This document shows positions 33,131 to 43,899 of a stretch of DNA of 64,000 nucleotides, piece after piece. This DNA comes from Tenebrio molitor. Taxonomy: Eukaryota; Arthropoda; Insecta; Coleoptera; Tenebrionidae. A program made the position numbers and the translations under genes. Numbering within the stretch: position 1 is the stretch's first letter; each line of letters begins with the position of its first letter. A model generated the notes under the pieces. That model had not been told where the DNA came from, ran no database searches, and was given only the letters and a program-made list of their open reading frames with translations. The stretch spans positions 25,730,001-25,794,000 of the forward strand of contig NC_091047.1 in NCBI RefSeq assembly GCF_963966145.1, written 5' to 3'.

Positions 33131-33362
33131 GTAAAGCGCATACAGCGCATACAGTAGTACCTAGCGCATACAGCGTCATACATTCTTGAATTTTTTGAAA
33201 ATTTTAAATCGATTAGAAGTCTGTGTTTTTGCTCGGGCGGTAAAACTTGGATCACCATGTACATTTCTTTATGTCCGCTCGGGAGATTTTTGCCTACTTA
33301 TGGCCGACTATGAAACAAATTTTTTACTTTTTAAAAATGATTTAAATTTGTCGGCATGAAAA

Positions 33363-33498
33363 ATTTTGTGGATTACACGTCCAGAAAATGTTTTGCGAGT
33401 ACTCGTATTGCTTCGCCTCGGCTAAGCCGCCTCGGCAACGCAATATCACACACATTCGCAAAATATCATTTTCTGGACTTGTGATCCAAATAACTATT
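33363..33498. repeat. Foldback element ending AATAACTATT
   Basis: GTCCAGAAAATG pairs with CATTTTCTGGAC, TTTTGCGA with TCGCAAAA and TATTGC with GCAATA. The core is CGCCTCGGCTAAGCCGCCTC. The right end is CCAAATAACTATT, immediately next to the truncated recombinase frame. Confidence 0.7.
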
Positions 33499-33763
33499 AC
33501 CGCCCGCTAGAAGCTGTCCACTGAGAAGCTGCAGAATATTTTTCTGATTTTTCCAAAAAATAGGCAAGGAGAACATCTTCGGAACACTTGCCTGTGATTT
33601 TCTTAGTGTGAGACCAGTCCATAAAGTTTCTGTATTCTTTTTCATACTTCTCCCGCGATTTGGATCGAAGAAGACTTTCGGTAGCTATTTTGGCTGCTTG
33701 AACTATTTCTTCTGAAACGACCACTTCTTCGTCGTCAACAAAAAATACCTCTGTTATTTCCAT
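33497..33763 (-). pseudogene. N-terminal fragment of a Crypton-like tyrosine recombinase
   Basis: The frame opens at 33763 (MEITEVFFVDDEEVVV). It contains SREKYEKEYRNFMDWSHTKK and SEDVLLAYFLEKSEKYSAAS, the SAM-like core-binding domain seen at the start of Crypton-type recombinases and their domesticated relatives in animals. The catalytic half with the R-H-R-Y residues is absent: the frame runs into the foldback element after about 80 residues. The acidic leader before the domain is intact. It is probably a truncated transposon copy; a short host gene exon is possible but less likely. Confidence 0.55.
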
Positions 33764-33960
33764 TTTTCTAGGGTTTTTCGATTAAATATTTCACTACAAA
33801 AACTGAACACGCACTAAATTAACAATGGCTACCCTTGTTTATGCCGTTACTACGGTAATAACAATAACTGACTTATTCCACATTCTTGATTTTTGTGTCG
33901 TTATTTTAAAATTGAATATACCTAAATTATTATAAAATTCAAAACTTCGATGGGACATAA

Positions 33961-34076
33961 AATTTTGTATGGACCACGGGCATATCTAATAATTAGCGTT
34001 TGTGGCCCTTAGCGTGTTATGTTACGCTGCGGCCCACAAACGCCTTCATTACGCCCTTAATACATAAATAACTATT
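33961..34076. repeat. Foldback element ending AATAACTATT
   Basis: GGCGTTTGTGGG-type arms pair (GCGTTTGTGGCCC with GGCCCACAAACGC), with the core TTAGCGTGTTATGTTACGCTG. The right end is CATAAATAACTATT. Confidence 0.6.
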
Positions 34077-34287
34077 GTGGTTTCCTTCAATTCCCTCTTC
34101 AAGATCCGAATCTTCTATCAAATTTTGGGCAATGGTTTCGGACGAATCGTTTATCAAAGTGGCATCAAATTTAAATTGTTAATTACTTCTTTAAATTATT
34201 TCAACTTCTTGTTTCAAGCCATCGGGAGATGACAATTAGTTATAAATGGAGACAAAAAATGGTATTTATAAGAGTAAATTATATGTT

Positions 34288-34452
34288 TTTAATTTGTTGT
34301 AGGCAATTTAGGGCGTTTTCAGTAAGTATATTAAGTTCGGAGAAACCTTGCTGGCATTTAGTGAGGGGACATTGTTCCACAATGTGTTGGTTTCTTTTTC
34401 TGCACCGCATTGACAAGAGGTGTTTTCACGAATGTTCCAGTGAAACAGCATG
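34288..34452 (-). pseudogene. Small fragment of a non-LTR retrotransposon C-terminus
   Basis: Read on the minus strand in shifting frames it gives pieces like HIVEQCPLTKCQQGFSELN, the Cys/His tail that follows reverse transcriptase in several non-LTR clades. It is too short and broken for a firm clade. Confidence 0.4.
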
Positions 34453-35427
34453 TTATTGCATTTGCCTTAACTTTTTTTCAGGCTGAAATCATCCTCTATT
34501 TGGAGAGCTCCATGTGAAAAATGTTTGTTTTTGTCGTTCTTTGGTTTCAATTGTAATTTATGATGCTAGTCAAGAAGAGAATCATCAACACAAGTAAGAC
34601 GTCGTTTTACGTCAAATCTTTAAAAAGATGGCAGATTTTGTTCGCGCCAAAAATGTTAAAAGGTATAAAATAAAACACGAGCCATTAAACACTGATTTTA
34701 AAACGTTATATCGTTTTGATCGCGACAATGTTCACGCTCTGGTCGTGTACTTTCTTGGGAGCGACCATGTTGAAACACGAGGTGGTGCTCTTTCTGCGGA
34801 ACAGAATTTTTCTGAGATATATGGCAGATCCCGGATTTCAAGTAGGAATTGGAGAAGAGGTAGGGGTTCATCAAAGTACAGTTTCAAAAACTATATCAGA
34901 AGTCATGATAAGAATTTTGGAAATTTCCAACGAGTGGATAAAATTTCCATCTACATGATTCTATTAACGAAGCAAAGTAACAATGGCAGGAACGGTACCA
35001 TTTTTCAGCTGCAATTGGTGCTTTAGATTGTACGCATGTACGTATTTTAAAACCTTCTACACATGGTGATGAATATGTCAACAGAAAGGCGATTGCTAGT
35101 TTAAACGTACAGGCAACTTGCAATGCGAAAGAAATATTTACTAGCATTGACGCTTGGTGGCCTGGTTCCGTACACGATTCAAGAATCTGGACAAATTGAG
35201 AAATCCGTGAACAATTCAGTAGAAGAAATAATAATGCTGTTTTGTTGGGAGATAGTGGATATGGTTTAGAGCCCTGGTTGATGACCCCTTTTCGCAATCC
35301 AGCGAATGATGAACAACAAGCATTTAACAGATTATTTAAAAGAGAACGAGTTATAATCGAACGTTGTTTCGGACAAGTTAAAAGAAGATTTCCAATTCTT
35401 CAATATACATATGTATATGCAGGGTAC

Positions 35428-36842
35428 TGTTACGTTATTGTTTTCTCCTGAACTACTACAACAAGAGAAAACTTAAATCTCCCAACTTCACTGGGGGAAA
35501 TTTAAATAACGATTTCAAGACTGATCGGTTCCAGGTCTGGCACAAAACACACTTACGTCTCGAGAGCGAGGCTGTTGAAGTAGAAATGATACTACACAAA
35601 CACGGTGTTATACCAGGTGTTGGACAGAAACACAGATGTAATAATAATGGTGTTTAATTTTCGTTACCTAGCTTTACATTCGACACCTAACTATTTAATT
35701 CAAACTCAAATGCCGCTGCGAGCGTAACACGGTTGTCTAGGCAAAGTGATACTAGGATACAAACCAAGTGGTATTTCCAAAAATGAATAAATTAAAGATT
35801 TGAGCCTTGAAACTAATTTAAACTAGCCAATATTGCAAAATGAAAGCGAGTAAAGTGGCGAACTGAAGGTTCACAAAATGACACGCTGAAGGCGCTTAAA
35901 CTCTAGTTAAATTTACAAATAGTGCCGGTACTACCAGGCTAAATATCCAACTACAAGTGACGAATCAATGATAAATTAACGAAAACTTCCCTTACACCGG
36001 GCCTGGGCTTGAAATCTAAGGAAGAGTCCTGGGAAGAGCGGAGCTGGAGGAAGGTCCTCCGAGTCCTTCTTCCGCCGCTGGTCTATCACGCCGTCCGTAT
36101 CCTCGGATAGTCCTCGGGGTCCTTCCTCCCCTCGACACTTCCCAGGGATAAGCGTGAATTAAACAGGTTTAGCCCCGGTGTAAAAAAAAGGATGGAGAAC
36201 GATAAAGTAATGTGATAAAATAAAAAAAAAACTTCCGAGAGCCAGCGAGCGCGTCGTTTCTGGCGAGGTCACTCCAGGTCTGATAACGTAAATCAACGTA
36301 AAAGAAATGTGCCAAGATGGCGGACAGTAAAAGAAAGACGCTGAAGGATCTTGCCAGATATGAGTTGCTCCTGGACTCGGGTTCCTCGGCCAGGGACAGT
36401 CCGGTGTGAGGTCCTGCTCTCCGGAGGGGTCCTGGGGGATGACGTCGGCCCAACAGGGTGGTGAAATTATCCGCTGAAGCGTAGGGTCGATGACCCTCGT
36501 GAAGGAAGCCTTTATCCGCCGCGACGTTTCGGTTGGAATTCTTCTAGGACGACTTCCCAGCCGAATCGGTCTTCCTCCACGGGTTCGCCAGCACCTGTTG
36601 CACACTAAAACACCCCCTAATTTCCCCCTTTGAACACAACACTCACACCCGGATCGGTCGTAACCTCTGACCTCAACTAGTCGAGAACCTCTCTCATGGC
36701 GTCGGTTCCACCTTTATATATTTTCCCCTCCTCTCGCCGAATTTACGCGGCCGGTACCGGAAGTCGGGGTCTGAGAGCCCGTTCTGGAATGTTCTAGAAC
36801 GTTCTCGCCTTTACGATTTACCGCGAAATTTAAATCGTAACA
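35428..36842. mobile_element. Solo LTR with GTAC target duplication
   Basis: The element begins TGTTACGTTATTG and ends ATCGTAACA, the TG...CA rule of LTRs, with matching TGTTACG/CGTAACA termini. GTAC is duplicated at 35424-35427 and 36843-36846. The 1415-bp body is GC-richer than its surroundings and has no protease, RT or integrase motifs, so it looks like a single LTR left after recombination. A 4-bp duplication fits Gypsy-type integration but does not prove it. Open frames inside (for example 36159-36605 minus) have no domain. Confidence 0.8.
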
Positions 36843-36903
36843 GTACCTATAGAAAAAATTCCAGGAATCATTACGTGTTGCTTTCTGCTTTGTTTTACAT
36901 AAT

Positions 36904-37494
36904 TTTTTTTTTTTTTTTTAAATTTAATTTTATTAAAACTGGTCACTTGGACCAACCATTAATTTACTTTTAGATAGACAAAAAAAAAAAAAAAAAATTA
37001 AAACTAATATTCACCCAATGGTGTCAAAAAGATTGTGTTATTAACTATTGCTGGTGTTATCACTTATCACTCATTGCACTAGGTCACTAGGTCTTTTTCT
37101 TTTCAATCGTCGGGTTGAACCGTCCTTTACCAGTAGTTGTGTGACCTCTGGGTTGACATGGTCTCTCACTCTTTGTTGGTGTTTTTGGGCTGAGCGTTTT
37201 ATTTCATCGGCAACATACGGGATGTTTAGGTCCCGATGAATATCGCTGTTTCTCGCATATCTCGGTGCATCGACAATGTTACGGAGCACTTTGTTCTGGA
37301 AAGTCTGTATTATTTTTATATAACGTTGACTAGTACAGCCCCAGAGCTGAATACCATACAGCCAGGACGGCTTTAGCATCTGATTATATAACAAGACTTT
37401 GTTATATATAGACAACTGGGAACTTCTACCTATCAACCAGTACATTTTCTTATATTTTAGGACGAGTTCTTTCTTTTTCTTTTTCACATTTCTT
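36904..37494 (-). mobile_element. 5'-truncated Jockey-type non-LTR retrotransposon
   Basis: TTTTACATAAT is duplicated at 36893-36903 and 37495-37505. The plus strand starts with a poly-T run (the poly-A tail of a minus-strand insert). The minus-strand frame 37487-37071 encodes a reverse-transcriptase thumb and tail: SIYNKVLLYNQMLKPSWLYG, IQLWGCTSQRYIKIIQTFQN and DIHRDLNIPYVADEI, characteristic of the Jockey clade. Only the last ~130 codons are present. Confidence 0.88.
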
Positions 37495-37739
37495 TTTTAC
37501 ATAATGCTGCAAAAAATTTTATGGACGCAGACTTTGAAGGTGAAGACGAAAATAATATTGATGATAATGAACCAGAAGAAATTGATGGAAATCTCTTTCA
37601 AAGAGGACAGATTAGACGAAACAACATTGCACATATTATTTACGTTCAAGAATTGTAATTAAATAAAAAGTTACTTATATGAAAAATTTCTATTTCTATA
37701 ACAAATTTAACCACAACAATTAAAATTTCAGTCTAATTG

Positions 37740-38937
37740 TAAAGTATCTTCTTCAATGATTGTTCCACTTCTCTTAGGTTTGTCTAAGTAATAGCTGCGT
37801 GGAATTCGTGTAGTTTTTAACTGTTCAATCAAAACTAAACGTTGTAACTCAGGGGTGGAGATTCCTCAGTTTCAAATTTTTGGGCCTATCTTGTTTTTAA
37901 CTTTTTTATTTTCAGCAAAGCATTTTTCCCCTGACCACTGGTAATTTCTGGGGATACTGCAGCCATATCAGAAATAGCATGTATGACGGCGTCAGATTGG
38001 TCTGTTTCATTTCTCACTTTTTGTTGTTCCACAACAAGAGCCCCTATTTTTTTTTAAATAAAAAATGTACCTTTCTACTACATTTATTTTTGCGCGATTG
38101 TACTCTATTTGGTTGTTTACCACGTCTGTTTCCAAGATGGTAAGCTCTGTTTACTCGTTGCTAACGATAAACTCGATGGTAAGTAATTTTTGGTGTTCTA
38201 GAACGGTAAGTAAAGTTTATTCAAAATTAATCGATTATTATAATAATTTTTATGTAGACAGAAGTTGAAGACAAGATGTGGGGGCACTTTCTGGAAACTC
38301 ATAAAGCTCTTGTAGTCGGCTTTCCTTGGCGCTGCAATGAAATAGCATTAGCAAACTTGCCGCGACATTGGCATTGGCAAAATTTTCATACCCCGCATTT
38401 TCCTTGTCTTCTTGATTAGGTACACATTGAGGTTGTTGGTTTCGAAAATAATTCTTCATTGATGTAGACAGAAGTTGAAGACAAGATGTTAGCACTTTCT
38501 GGAAACACACACGGCTCTTGTAGTCGGCCTACCTTGCCGCTGCAATGAAACAATTTTAGTAACAGACTTGCCGCGACATTAGAATTGTCAAAATGTTCAT
38601 ACGCCGGATTTTTCTTTTCTTCTTGATTTCATATTGAGTTCGCTGGTTTCGAAAATTCTTGATTTATGTAGACAGAAGTTGAAGACAAGATGTTAGCACT
38701 TTCTGGAAACTCACACGGCTCTTGTGGTCGGCATTCCTTGCCGCTGTAATGAAATAATATTAGCGAACTTGCCGCGACATTAGTATTATCAAAATTTTCA
38801 TACCCAAATTTTCCTTGTCTTCATAATTACACGTTGAGGTCGTTAGTTTCAAAAATTCTTTATTTGTGACGCACCCCACATTCAAAGTTTCTTCTACAAT
38901 ATCCACTTCGTTTTCGAAATCACTAATATCACTCATT
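37740..38937 (-). pseudogene. Minus-strand coding remnant with internal tandem repeats
   Basis: The frame opens at about 38937 with an acidic MSDISDFENEVDIVEETLNV and then passes through three tandem repeats of about 205-210 bp (38252-38875). These read in part as CSAKESRLQELYEFPESAPT and LTSCLQLLST. Stops and frame changes separate them. It lies head-to-head with the Harbinger transposase, where such transposons usually keep a second, Myb/SANT-like gene. This one has no recognisable Myb domain, so the assignment is only positional. Confidence 0.4.
38252..38875. repeat. Three tandem repeats of 204-210 bp
   Basis: ATGTAGACAGAAGTTGAAGA starts each unit at 38252, 38462 and 38666. Within units TTCTGGAAAC, CTCTTGT, CTTGCCGCGACATT and TTGGTTTCGAAAAT recur in order. 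Confidence 0.85.
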
Positions 38938-39149
38938 TTACTGCTTGTTTTTCAACACAACTGGCGATATTTGCGCACAAAAACTGCAATGGCGGTAGTT
39001 GTTTGCAGATTGCCTTAGAAACGCGATACAAAAATCGACATTGTGGCAACACGATGTGAAGGGCGTCGTATCGCATTGCATTCTACGTAGTTAGGAATGT
39101 TTTGTAATAAATATTCAATCGCGCAAAAAATCTCATAAGCATGACGAAC

Positions 39150-39245
39150 GTTAATGACAATGTACGGATCTCAGACAATATTGGAGTCGTCGCAAGCTCC
39201 TCCTCCAAACAATTGTCTTCGATCCGTACATTGTCATTACCGTTC
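39150..39245. repeat. Inverted repeat within the minus-strand gene
   Basis: TAATGACAATGTACGGATC at the left is the inverse of GATCCGTACATTGTCATTA at the right, with about 55 bp between them. The 23.2-kb copy lacks the TACATTGTCATTACC part, so that sequence is an addition here. Confidence 0.65.
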
Positions 39246-39263
39246 TTTATACTTAATATACTA

Positions 39264-39533
39264 TTACATACCTGGAATTTTATTAAGAGTAGGATTACTA
39301 TCAGCATCCATTAGATTATACAAATTTTTTTCCCATTCGCATAATTTATTCCGTTTCTTACCAGTTTTCTTCATGTCCGTTTTCTTTTTTAGTCTTGCTT
39401 TCATGTTATTGATTTTTTTTGCCATTTGTTGCGTTGTTATTGTTTTTCCACAATGATTCTCGTACAATTTAACTAATCGTTTCAGTCCTTCTGCTTTCTT
39501 GGCTTTCGTTTCCGGCAGGTGCGATTTCGACAA
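39264..39533 (-). CDS. Exon of a Myb/SANT-like DNA-binding protein, probably transposon-borne
   Basis: The frame opens at 39533 (MSKSHLPETKAKKAEGLKRL) and reads LYENHCGKTITTQQMAKKIN, NMKARLKKKTDMKKTGKKRN and a CEWEKNLYNLMDADSNPTLNKIP block, the basic alpha-helical pattern of insect Myb/SANT-like proteins that often accompany Harbinger-type or domesticated transposons. After AAAATTCCAG comes GTATGT, a good splice donor at about 39268, so the in-frame stop just past it is intronic. A likely next exon (about 39195-39250 minus, ERIEDNCLEE) also occurs as a copy at 23.2 kb, which argues for a repeated element. No damage is seen in this exon. Confidence 0.55.
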   Translation of the reverse strand: MSKSHLPETKAKKAEGLKRLVKLYENHCGKTITTQQMAKKINNMKARLKKKTDMKKTGKKRNKLCEWEKNLYNLMDADSNPTLNKIPGM

Positions 39534-39816
39534 GACTGCCGAAAAGTTTTTTAAAGCTTGTGATCAAAATAGTAATGCGTTATTATCTGCCTGCTTCCCA
39601 TCTTCAAATTGGTCTCTCCTGTTTTCATTAATCGCCGGATGAAGAGGCTTCGGCTTCGTAATTCATTTTCACTCTTATACTTTGAGCAATTGCTTATTTT
39701 ATTCATACGACCCGCTGATATATTATTGGCAAATAGGATTGAATGTGGTTTTAACTGATTTCATTGAGACCCACTTGATTTAATTTTCTTGAGCATTTGC
39801 TCATACAAGTGAGCTA

Positions 39817-40021
39817 CAGGGTCATTATAAATGATTGTCCCATCGCAGTTGGCGTTGAAAACCCACACAAATTTTGGATGTGCCGCAGTCTCGCAACGTT
39901 AGCCAAACTAGTAAACTTGATTTCCACTACTGTCAGGAGCGCCACCTATCGGCGATACTAGTCTCACTCATTTTATAAGGCTTGCGCTAACTGCGATGGG
40001 ACAATCATTTATAATGACCTG
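39817..40021. mobile_element. Complete TA-type miniature element (family also at 1977 and 54891)
   Basis: CAGGGTCATTATAAATGATT and AATCATTTATAATGACCTG are the ends, and TA flanks both (39815-39816 and 40022-40023). The inner arms GTCCCATCGCAGTTGGCG and CTAACTGCGATGGGAC pair too. No coding capacity. Confidence 0.85.
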
Positions 40022-40429
40022 TATTTGCTTCGAAGTAAAAGTAAAAGGTTATTCATACAATCCGAAGCAGATTCTTTTACTTCCAGCTTCTACTTCGAGC
40101 ATTTGCTTTAACTTTATACTTATATTTTGAGCAATTGCTTTAATTTTATTCATACGACCCATTGAATGTTTCGTAAAGTGCATTTTGGGTTGTATTTTTA
40201 CCTGGTCAGGCTCGTCATCTTACGTGAATAACCCTGTATAACAATAACCAACAAAAGGTCTTGTCTGAGCTAACTAATGTTGCATTTTTGTATTTACTTT
40301 AATTTAAGTGAATTGAATGCACAGCTCCACATGCAAATTAGATAATGGGGAAGTACATAGCATGCCAATATTCAAATTTTCCTTTATCCGAGGACTGACA
40401 GGTTAACAACAGATCAAAATTTCAAATGG

Positions 40430-41480
40430 GAAATGTTGGTTGCATATCTATACAATAAAAATGAAATGATCTTCCTTCCTTGGTTAGCGCATCACTTGAG
40501 AACGGCTGGACCGATTTGGATAATTCTTTTTTTTATGTTTGTGAGTCCGAATCAGGTTTTATGGAAAAAAAAAACTGAAAGTGCTTTTTCCTATGGGAAC
40601 AGCTGGAACGATTTGGCATTTTTTTTTAATGTTCGTAATAATCCGTATGAGGTTTTAATGTAAAAAAAAATGGAAAAGTTGCCCGGAAAATTGGTTAATT
40701 CGGGAAAAACTGAAAGTGCTTTTTTCTATGGGATTTTTGTGATGGATATGCGTAATTTTTTTTCTATTTTGCACCTATAACACAGGGGCAAAATAGAAAA
40801 AATATTGAATTATATTCGTTTTATAAGCCATTTTGTCGCACTTGTTTGCTTTATAGCACTTGTCGCTGCGCTTGATTGATTCTTTTTTTTTTGTTCAATA
40901 TCTTCCTGGAATTGAAATCACTCAATAGAATGTTTTCAATAGAAAAAAAATCTGGAAATAATTCGGGAAAAACTGAAAGTGCTTTTTTCTATGGGATTTT
41001 TGTATGAACTCATTCGTTATGGTTTTGGGAGTTTTCGGAAAAAAAAATTCGTCATAATTACAAAGGAAAGTCGGAAAATTCGGGCAAACTTCAAACTTTA
41101 TAATTTTTGTATGCACTCTCGATCATAATTGACGATAAGAAGGATATATTTAAATAATTCTTTTTTTTTTTGTTCGATATGCTTCCGCGATGGAAATAAC
41201 TCAGTTGAATGTTTTCAGTTGAAAAGAAAATGTGGAAAATTTGGAAAAAAATGTGGAAAAACCAGCTTAAATGAAAATAAACTTACATTTGTTTTTACTT
41301 TTGTGTTGTTTCACGACCTATCCAACAAATGTAGTTGTTTTTATTTTTGTTCCAATTTATTTGGCTACGTGCTCAAATGTCATTTGACAGCTGATTGTCA
41401 AATTGTGAATCAAACCAGAGACCAAACCAATCGCATTGTTTACTTGAATCGAAATCGAAATGTAAATAAAACAGTTTGAG
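40430..41480. repeat. Repetitive sequence with a recurring 30-bp motif
   Basis: AACTGAAAGTGCTTTTT(T/C)C followed by TATGGGA occurs at about 40574, 40708 and 40970. ACGGCTGGACCGATTTGG and AGCTGGAACGATTTGG are related lead-ins. A foldback (about 40745-40905, core TTGTCGCACTTGTTTGC) separates the last two. The 76- and 116-codon frames here have no recognised domain. Confidence 0.5.
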
Positions 41481-41509
41481 ATTCAATTTAATGGAAGAAA
41501 ATAAATCAT

Positions 41510-41671
41510 GGGCCAGTTTACAGAAGGAGAATTAAATATTTAATTCCAATTAAATTTTAATGCGCGATTAACCCATGAATCCGAAACTTCGATTGGTTCA
41601 ATTTGACCACGTGTTCAGTTAATCTCGCATTTGATTACGATTAATTTAATTTCACTTCTGTAAACTGGCCC
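41510..41671. mobile_element. Miniature inverted-repeat element, GGGCCAGTTTACAGAAG ends
   Basis: GGGCCAGTTTACAGAAG and CTTCTGTAAACTGGCCC are a perfect 17-bp inverted repeat. The arms continue imperfectly (AATTAAAT/ATTTAATT, GCGCGATTAA/TTAATCTCGC). No clear target duplication. Confidence 0.8.
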
Positions 41672-41805
41672 TAAGTGTTTGACATGAAATTCTGACTTAA
41701 TTAAATTGTGACAATGGTGACAAACAAATTTATTGAAATTTGGGCAAGACAAAGTTTGTCGGGTCAGTTAGTACAAAATATACAGGAAAAACAGCTGTCT
41801 ATGTA

Positions 41806-42540
41806 CCCTTGCTTTCAAAACTTTCGCGTACACATTCAAAATCAAGTAACAACAATTTTCAAAATTTAAGCAGTGCGAACGGGTAATTTTGAGATTAGGT
41901 TAAAGATGACATTGACAGCAATTAAAAAAAAATATGATCGGTCTTCTATTCACGGTCCCTTCTTGTTCCCACCTCTTTTTTACTTATTATTTGTAGAGCA
42001 GCGCTTTTATTTAGTCCATTATGAGTAGCAACACTTCTTATGGACCACTCCTCTTCTAATTTGGAAGCATCAAAACTTTGTCTTGCTGTCAGTCGAGGCA
42101 TTTTGACTTTTCAAAAATTTAAATGTCAGAGTTGATTAATTACAACCCCGATTTAATACAGCGAAAAATAGGTGTATAGTCCAATTTTTACCCTTGGGAG
42201 GTGACGTCACGATTTCCTTCCTCGCTTTCTCTTTATTGAAACGACAGAAACAGAAAAAAAACAACAAAAAAGGCACGTTTATTTATAGATGGTCACTTTG
42301 AGGTTATTCTATGCTCGTGTCAATTTGACAATTTTTAATTTCTTTCACTTATTACATTGGTTACAAACATAACCTTTCAAAGCAATTGTCAACAAATTTG
42401 ACACATTTATAGTTATTTATGATCAATTCAAATTTGTTTCTGATTCTAGCTCAAACATACGTTAAAGTTACTAGATAATGCCCTCATCGCAAAAGGGTAA
42501 AAATTGCACTATATCTACGCGAAAGTTTTGAAAGCAAGTG
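41806..42540 (-). mobile_element. Deleted Tc1-like element with a nested miniature element
   Basis: CCCTTGCTTTCAAAACTTTC and GAAAGTTTTGAAAGCAAGTG are inverted ends, and TA flanks at 41804-41805 and 42541-42542. The minus strand at about 42105-41940 reads MPRLTARQSFDASKLEEEWS then RSVATHNGLNKSAALQIISK, possibly a helix-turn-helix N-terminus. The remainder is missing. The 42177-42512 element is inserted within it. Confidence 0.65.
42177..42512. mobile_element. Uninterrupted copy of the CRE-containing miniature element
   Basis: ATAGTCCAATTTTTACCC and GGGTAAAAATTGCACTAT ends. It is the inverse of 28166-28915 without the nested element. TGACGTCA-type motif just inside the left end (GGTGACGTCACG). 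Confidence 0.85.
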
Positions 42541-42714
42541 TACAATTGCGAGCATTAAATTTTGGTAGGCAATATCATTTTGAAACTTTTTGCCAAAAAA
42601 AAAGTTTCCCTGTGTAATTTTGTCTTGTCAACGTTTTTTTCAAAAATAAATATAAATGTCAAAACACCACGCCAAAAACTAATTTATTTAATTTTTAAAC
42701 AAATATTTTATTAT

Positions 42715-43515
42715 GGCGCCAGTCTCTCTTACTTACCATGCTGGAGAAAGGATTTTCTAAAGTTAGGATAGCTGATCAATTGGGGTTCGTAAGATAGAAA
42801 GGTGGGTTCCCGACGTCCGCGAGCCTCAACAGAACAAAATAATCCTTCTACAACAGCTGTAGAGACGCGAAACTTGACTAATTTTCCCATTACTGTCCCG
42901 TCGCATAAGAGAAACGAGCTGTCACTAAAATACGACTTACACATAATCATAAAGAGACAAGAGTGGCATTTGCTCTGGAATACATGTTTCGAGGAAACGA
43001 TTTTTGGGAAAACGTAATATTTTGCGACGAAAAAGTTTTTCAGTCAGCTTCGAATGGACGAATGCGCATTTACAGACCGAGGAATCACCGATTCAATCCG
43101 AAATATGTCCACAAAAATGATAATAGCGGTAGATTCTCGATAAATATGTGGGCTTGGGTTTCCGCAAAGAGTCCTGGGGTAATCGTAACATACACATTGA
43201 AGAACGCCTAACAAGTCACATTTATATCAGGATTTTGGAAGAAATTATGGTGCCTTCAGTAAGAGTTGTCTATCCGGAAGATAACTTTGTCTTCCAGGAA
43301 GATAACTGTTCGGTGCATACCGCCGCTCACAGGGTGTCAGAATGGTTTCAAAACCATGATATCAACGTTCTTGACTGGCAGGGTTTGAGCCCTGACTTAA
43401 ACCCGATCGAATGTGGGATGCTGTAGTGAAAAGCATGAAAGGACGCCGAGTGAGATTTGAAAATAAAGATCAACTCTTGGCTACAATAAATGAGGCACGG
43501 CATGATTAACCCCGG
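42715..43515 (+). pseudogene. Tc1-like DDE transposase pseudogene
   Basis: Three frames carry successive blocks: NVIFCDEKVFQSASNGRMRI (first-strand Asp region), SINMWAWVSAKSPGVIV, VYPEDNFVFQEDNCSVHTAA (second Asp) and DWQGLSPDLNPIE (Glu), with a tail about KSMKGRRVRFENKDQLLATI. Frameshifts at about 42960, 43200 and 43415 break it. The N-terminal part before 42960 is badly decayed. By my count 35 residues separate the second Asp from the Glu. It follows the inverted-repeat element at 41806-42540 directly but on the opposite strand. Confidence 0.8.
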
Positions 43516-43899
43516 CATTATTTTATGACTGTAAAGTTATTTTTGTAATATCTAATTGTTAAAGGTGGCTTTCCGGACTGTTAATGTTATGGGACACACC
43601 TTGAATTAATCGAAATCCGTATGCCACTAGCAGATGTAGACGAAATGATGACCTCACTTCCGGACATCGGAAATATCTTGATTGCGATTCTTTATTGATT
43701 TCATTCATTCAACGGAAAGTTAAGCGTTGAACAAATCTGATGAACAACATTGAGACAATTTTTTTTTCACAAACAACGGTTGACATGACGACGTCCTCCG
43801 CACACTTATTAATCATTCGGTTTTTTTGATGGCGTTCAAAAAAATGTATTTCAAAAAGATAATTGTGAACGAATCGTAGAGATATTAGAAAAACTATTG

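Larger units (their letters stand above)
34628..37660 (+). pseudogene. PIF/Harbinger transposase, broken by a frameshift, a solo LTR and a Jockey insertion
   Basis: From 34628 the frame reads MADFVRAKNVKRYKIKH. After a frameshift it continues with GVHQSTVSKTISEVM (helix-turn-helix-like). The DDE nuclease follows: ALDCTHVRILKPSTHGDEY (first Asp), WWPGSVHDSRIW (second Asp), LLGDSGYGLEPW and ERCFGQVKRRFPIL (carrying the candidate Glu). An internal stop lies after SRIWTN. At 35428 a solo LTR interrupts the coding sequence. It resumes at about 36847 with IEKIPGIITCC, is interrupted again at 36904 by a Jockey fragment, and ends at 37495-37660 with an acidic tail and the peptide QIRRNNIAHIIYV. These nucleases cut and paste DNA at TWA targets. 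This copy cannot be functional. Confidence 0.85.

Noticed and set aside
36159..36605. 148- and 94-codon minus-strand frames
   Set aside because: They overlap in different frames inside the solo LTR; no retroviral-type domain and GC-driven absence of stops.
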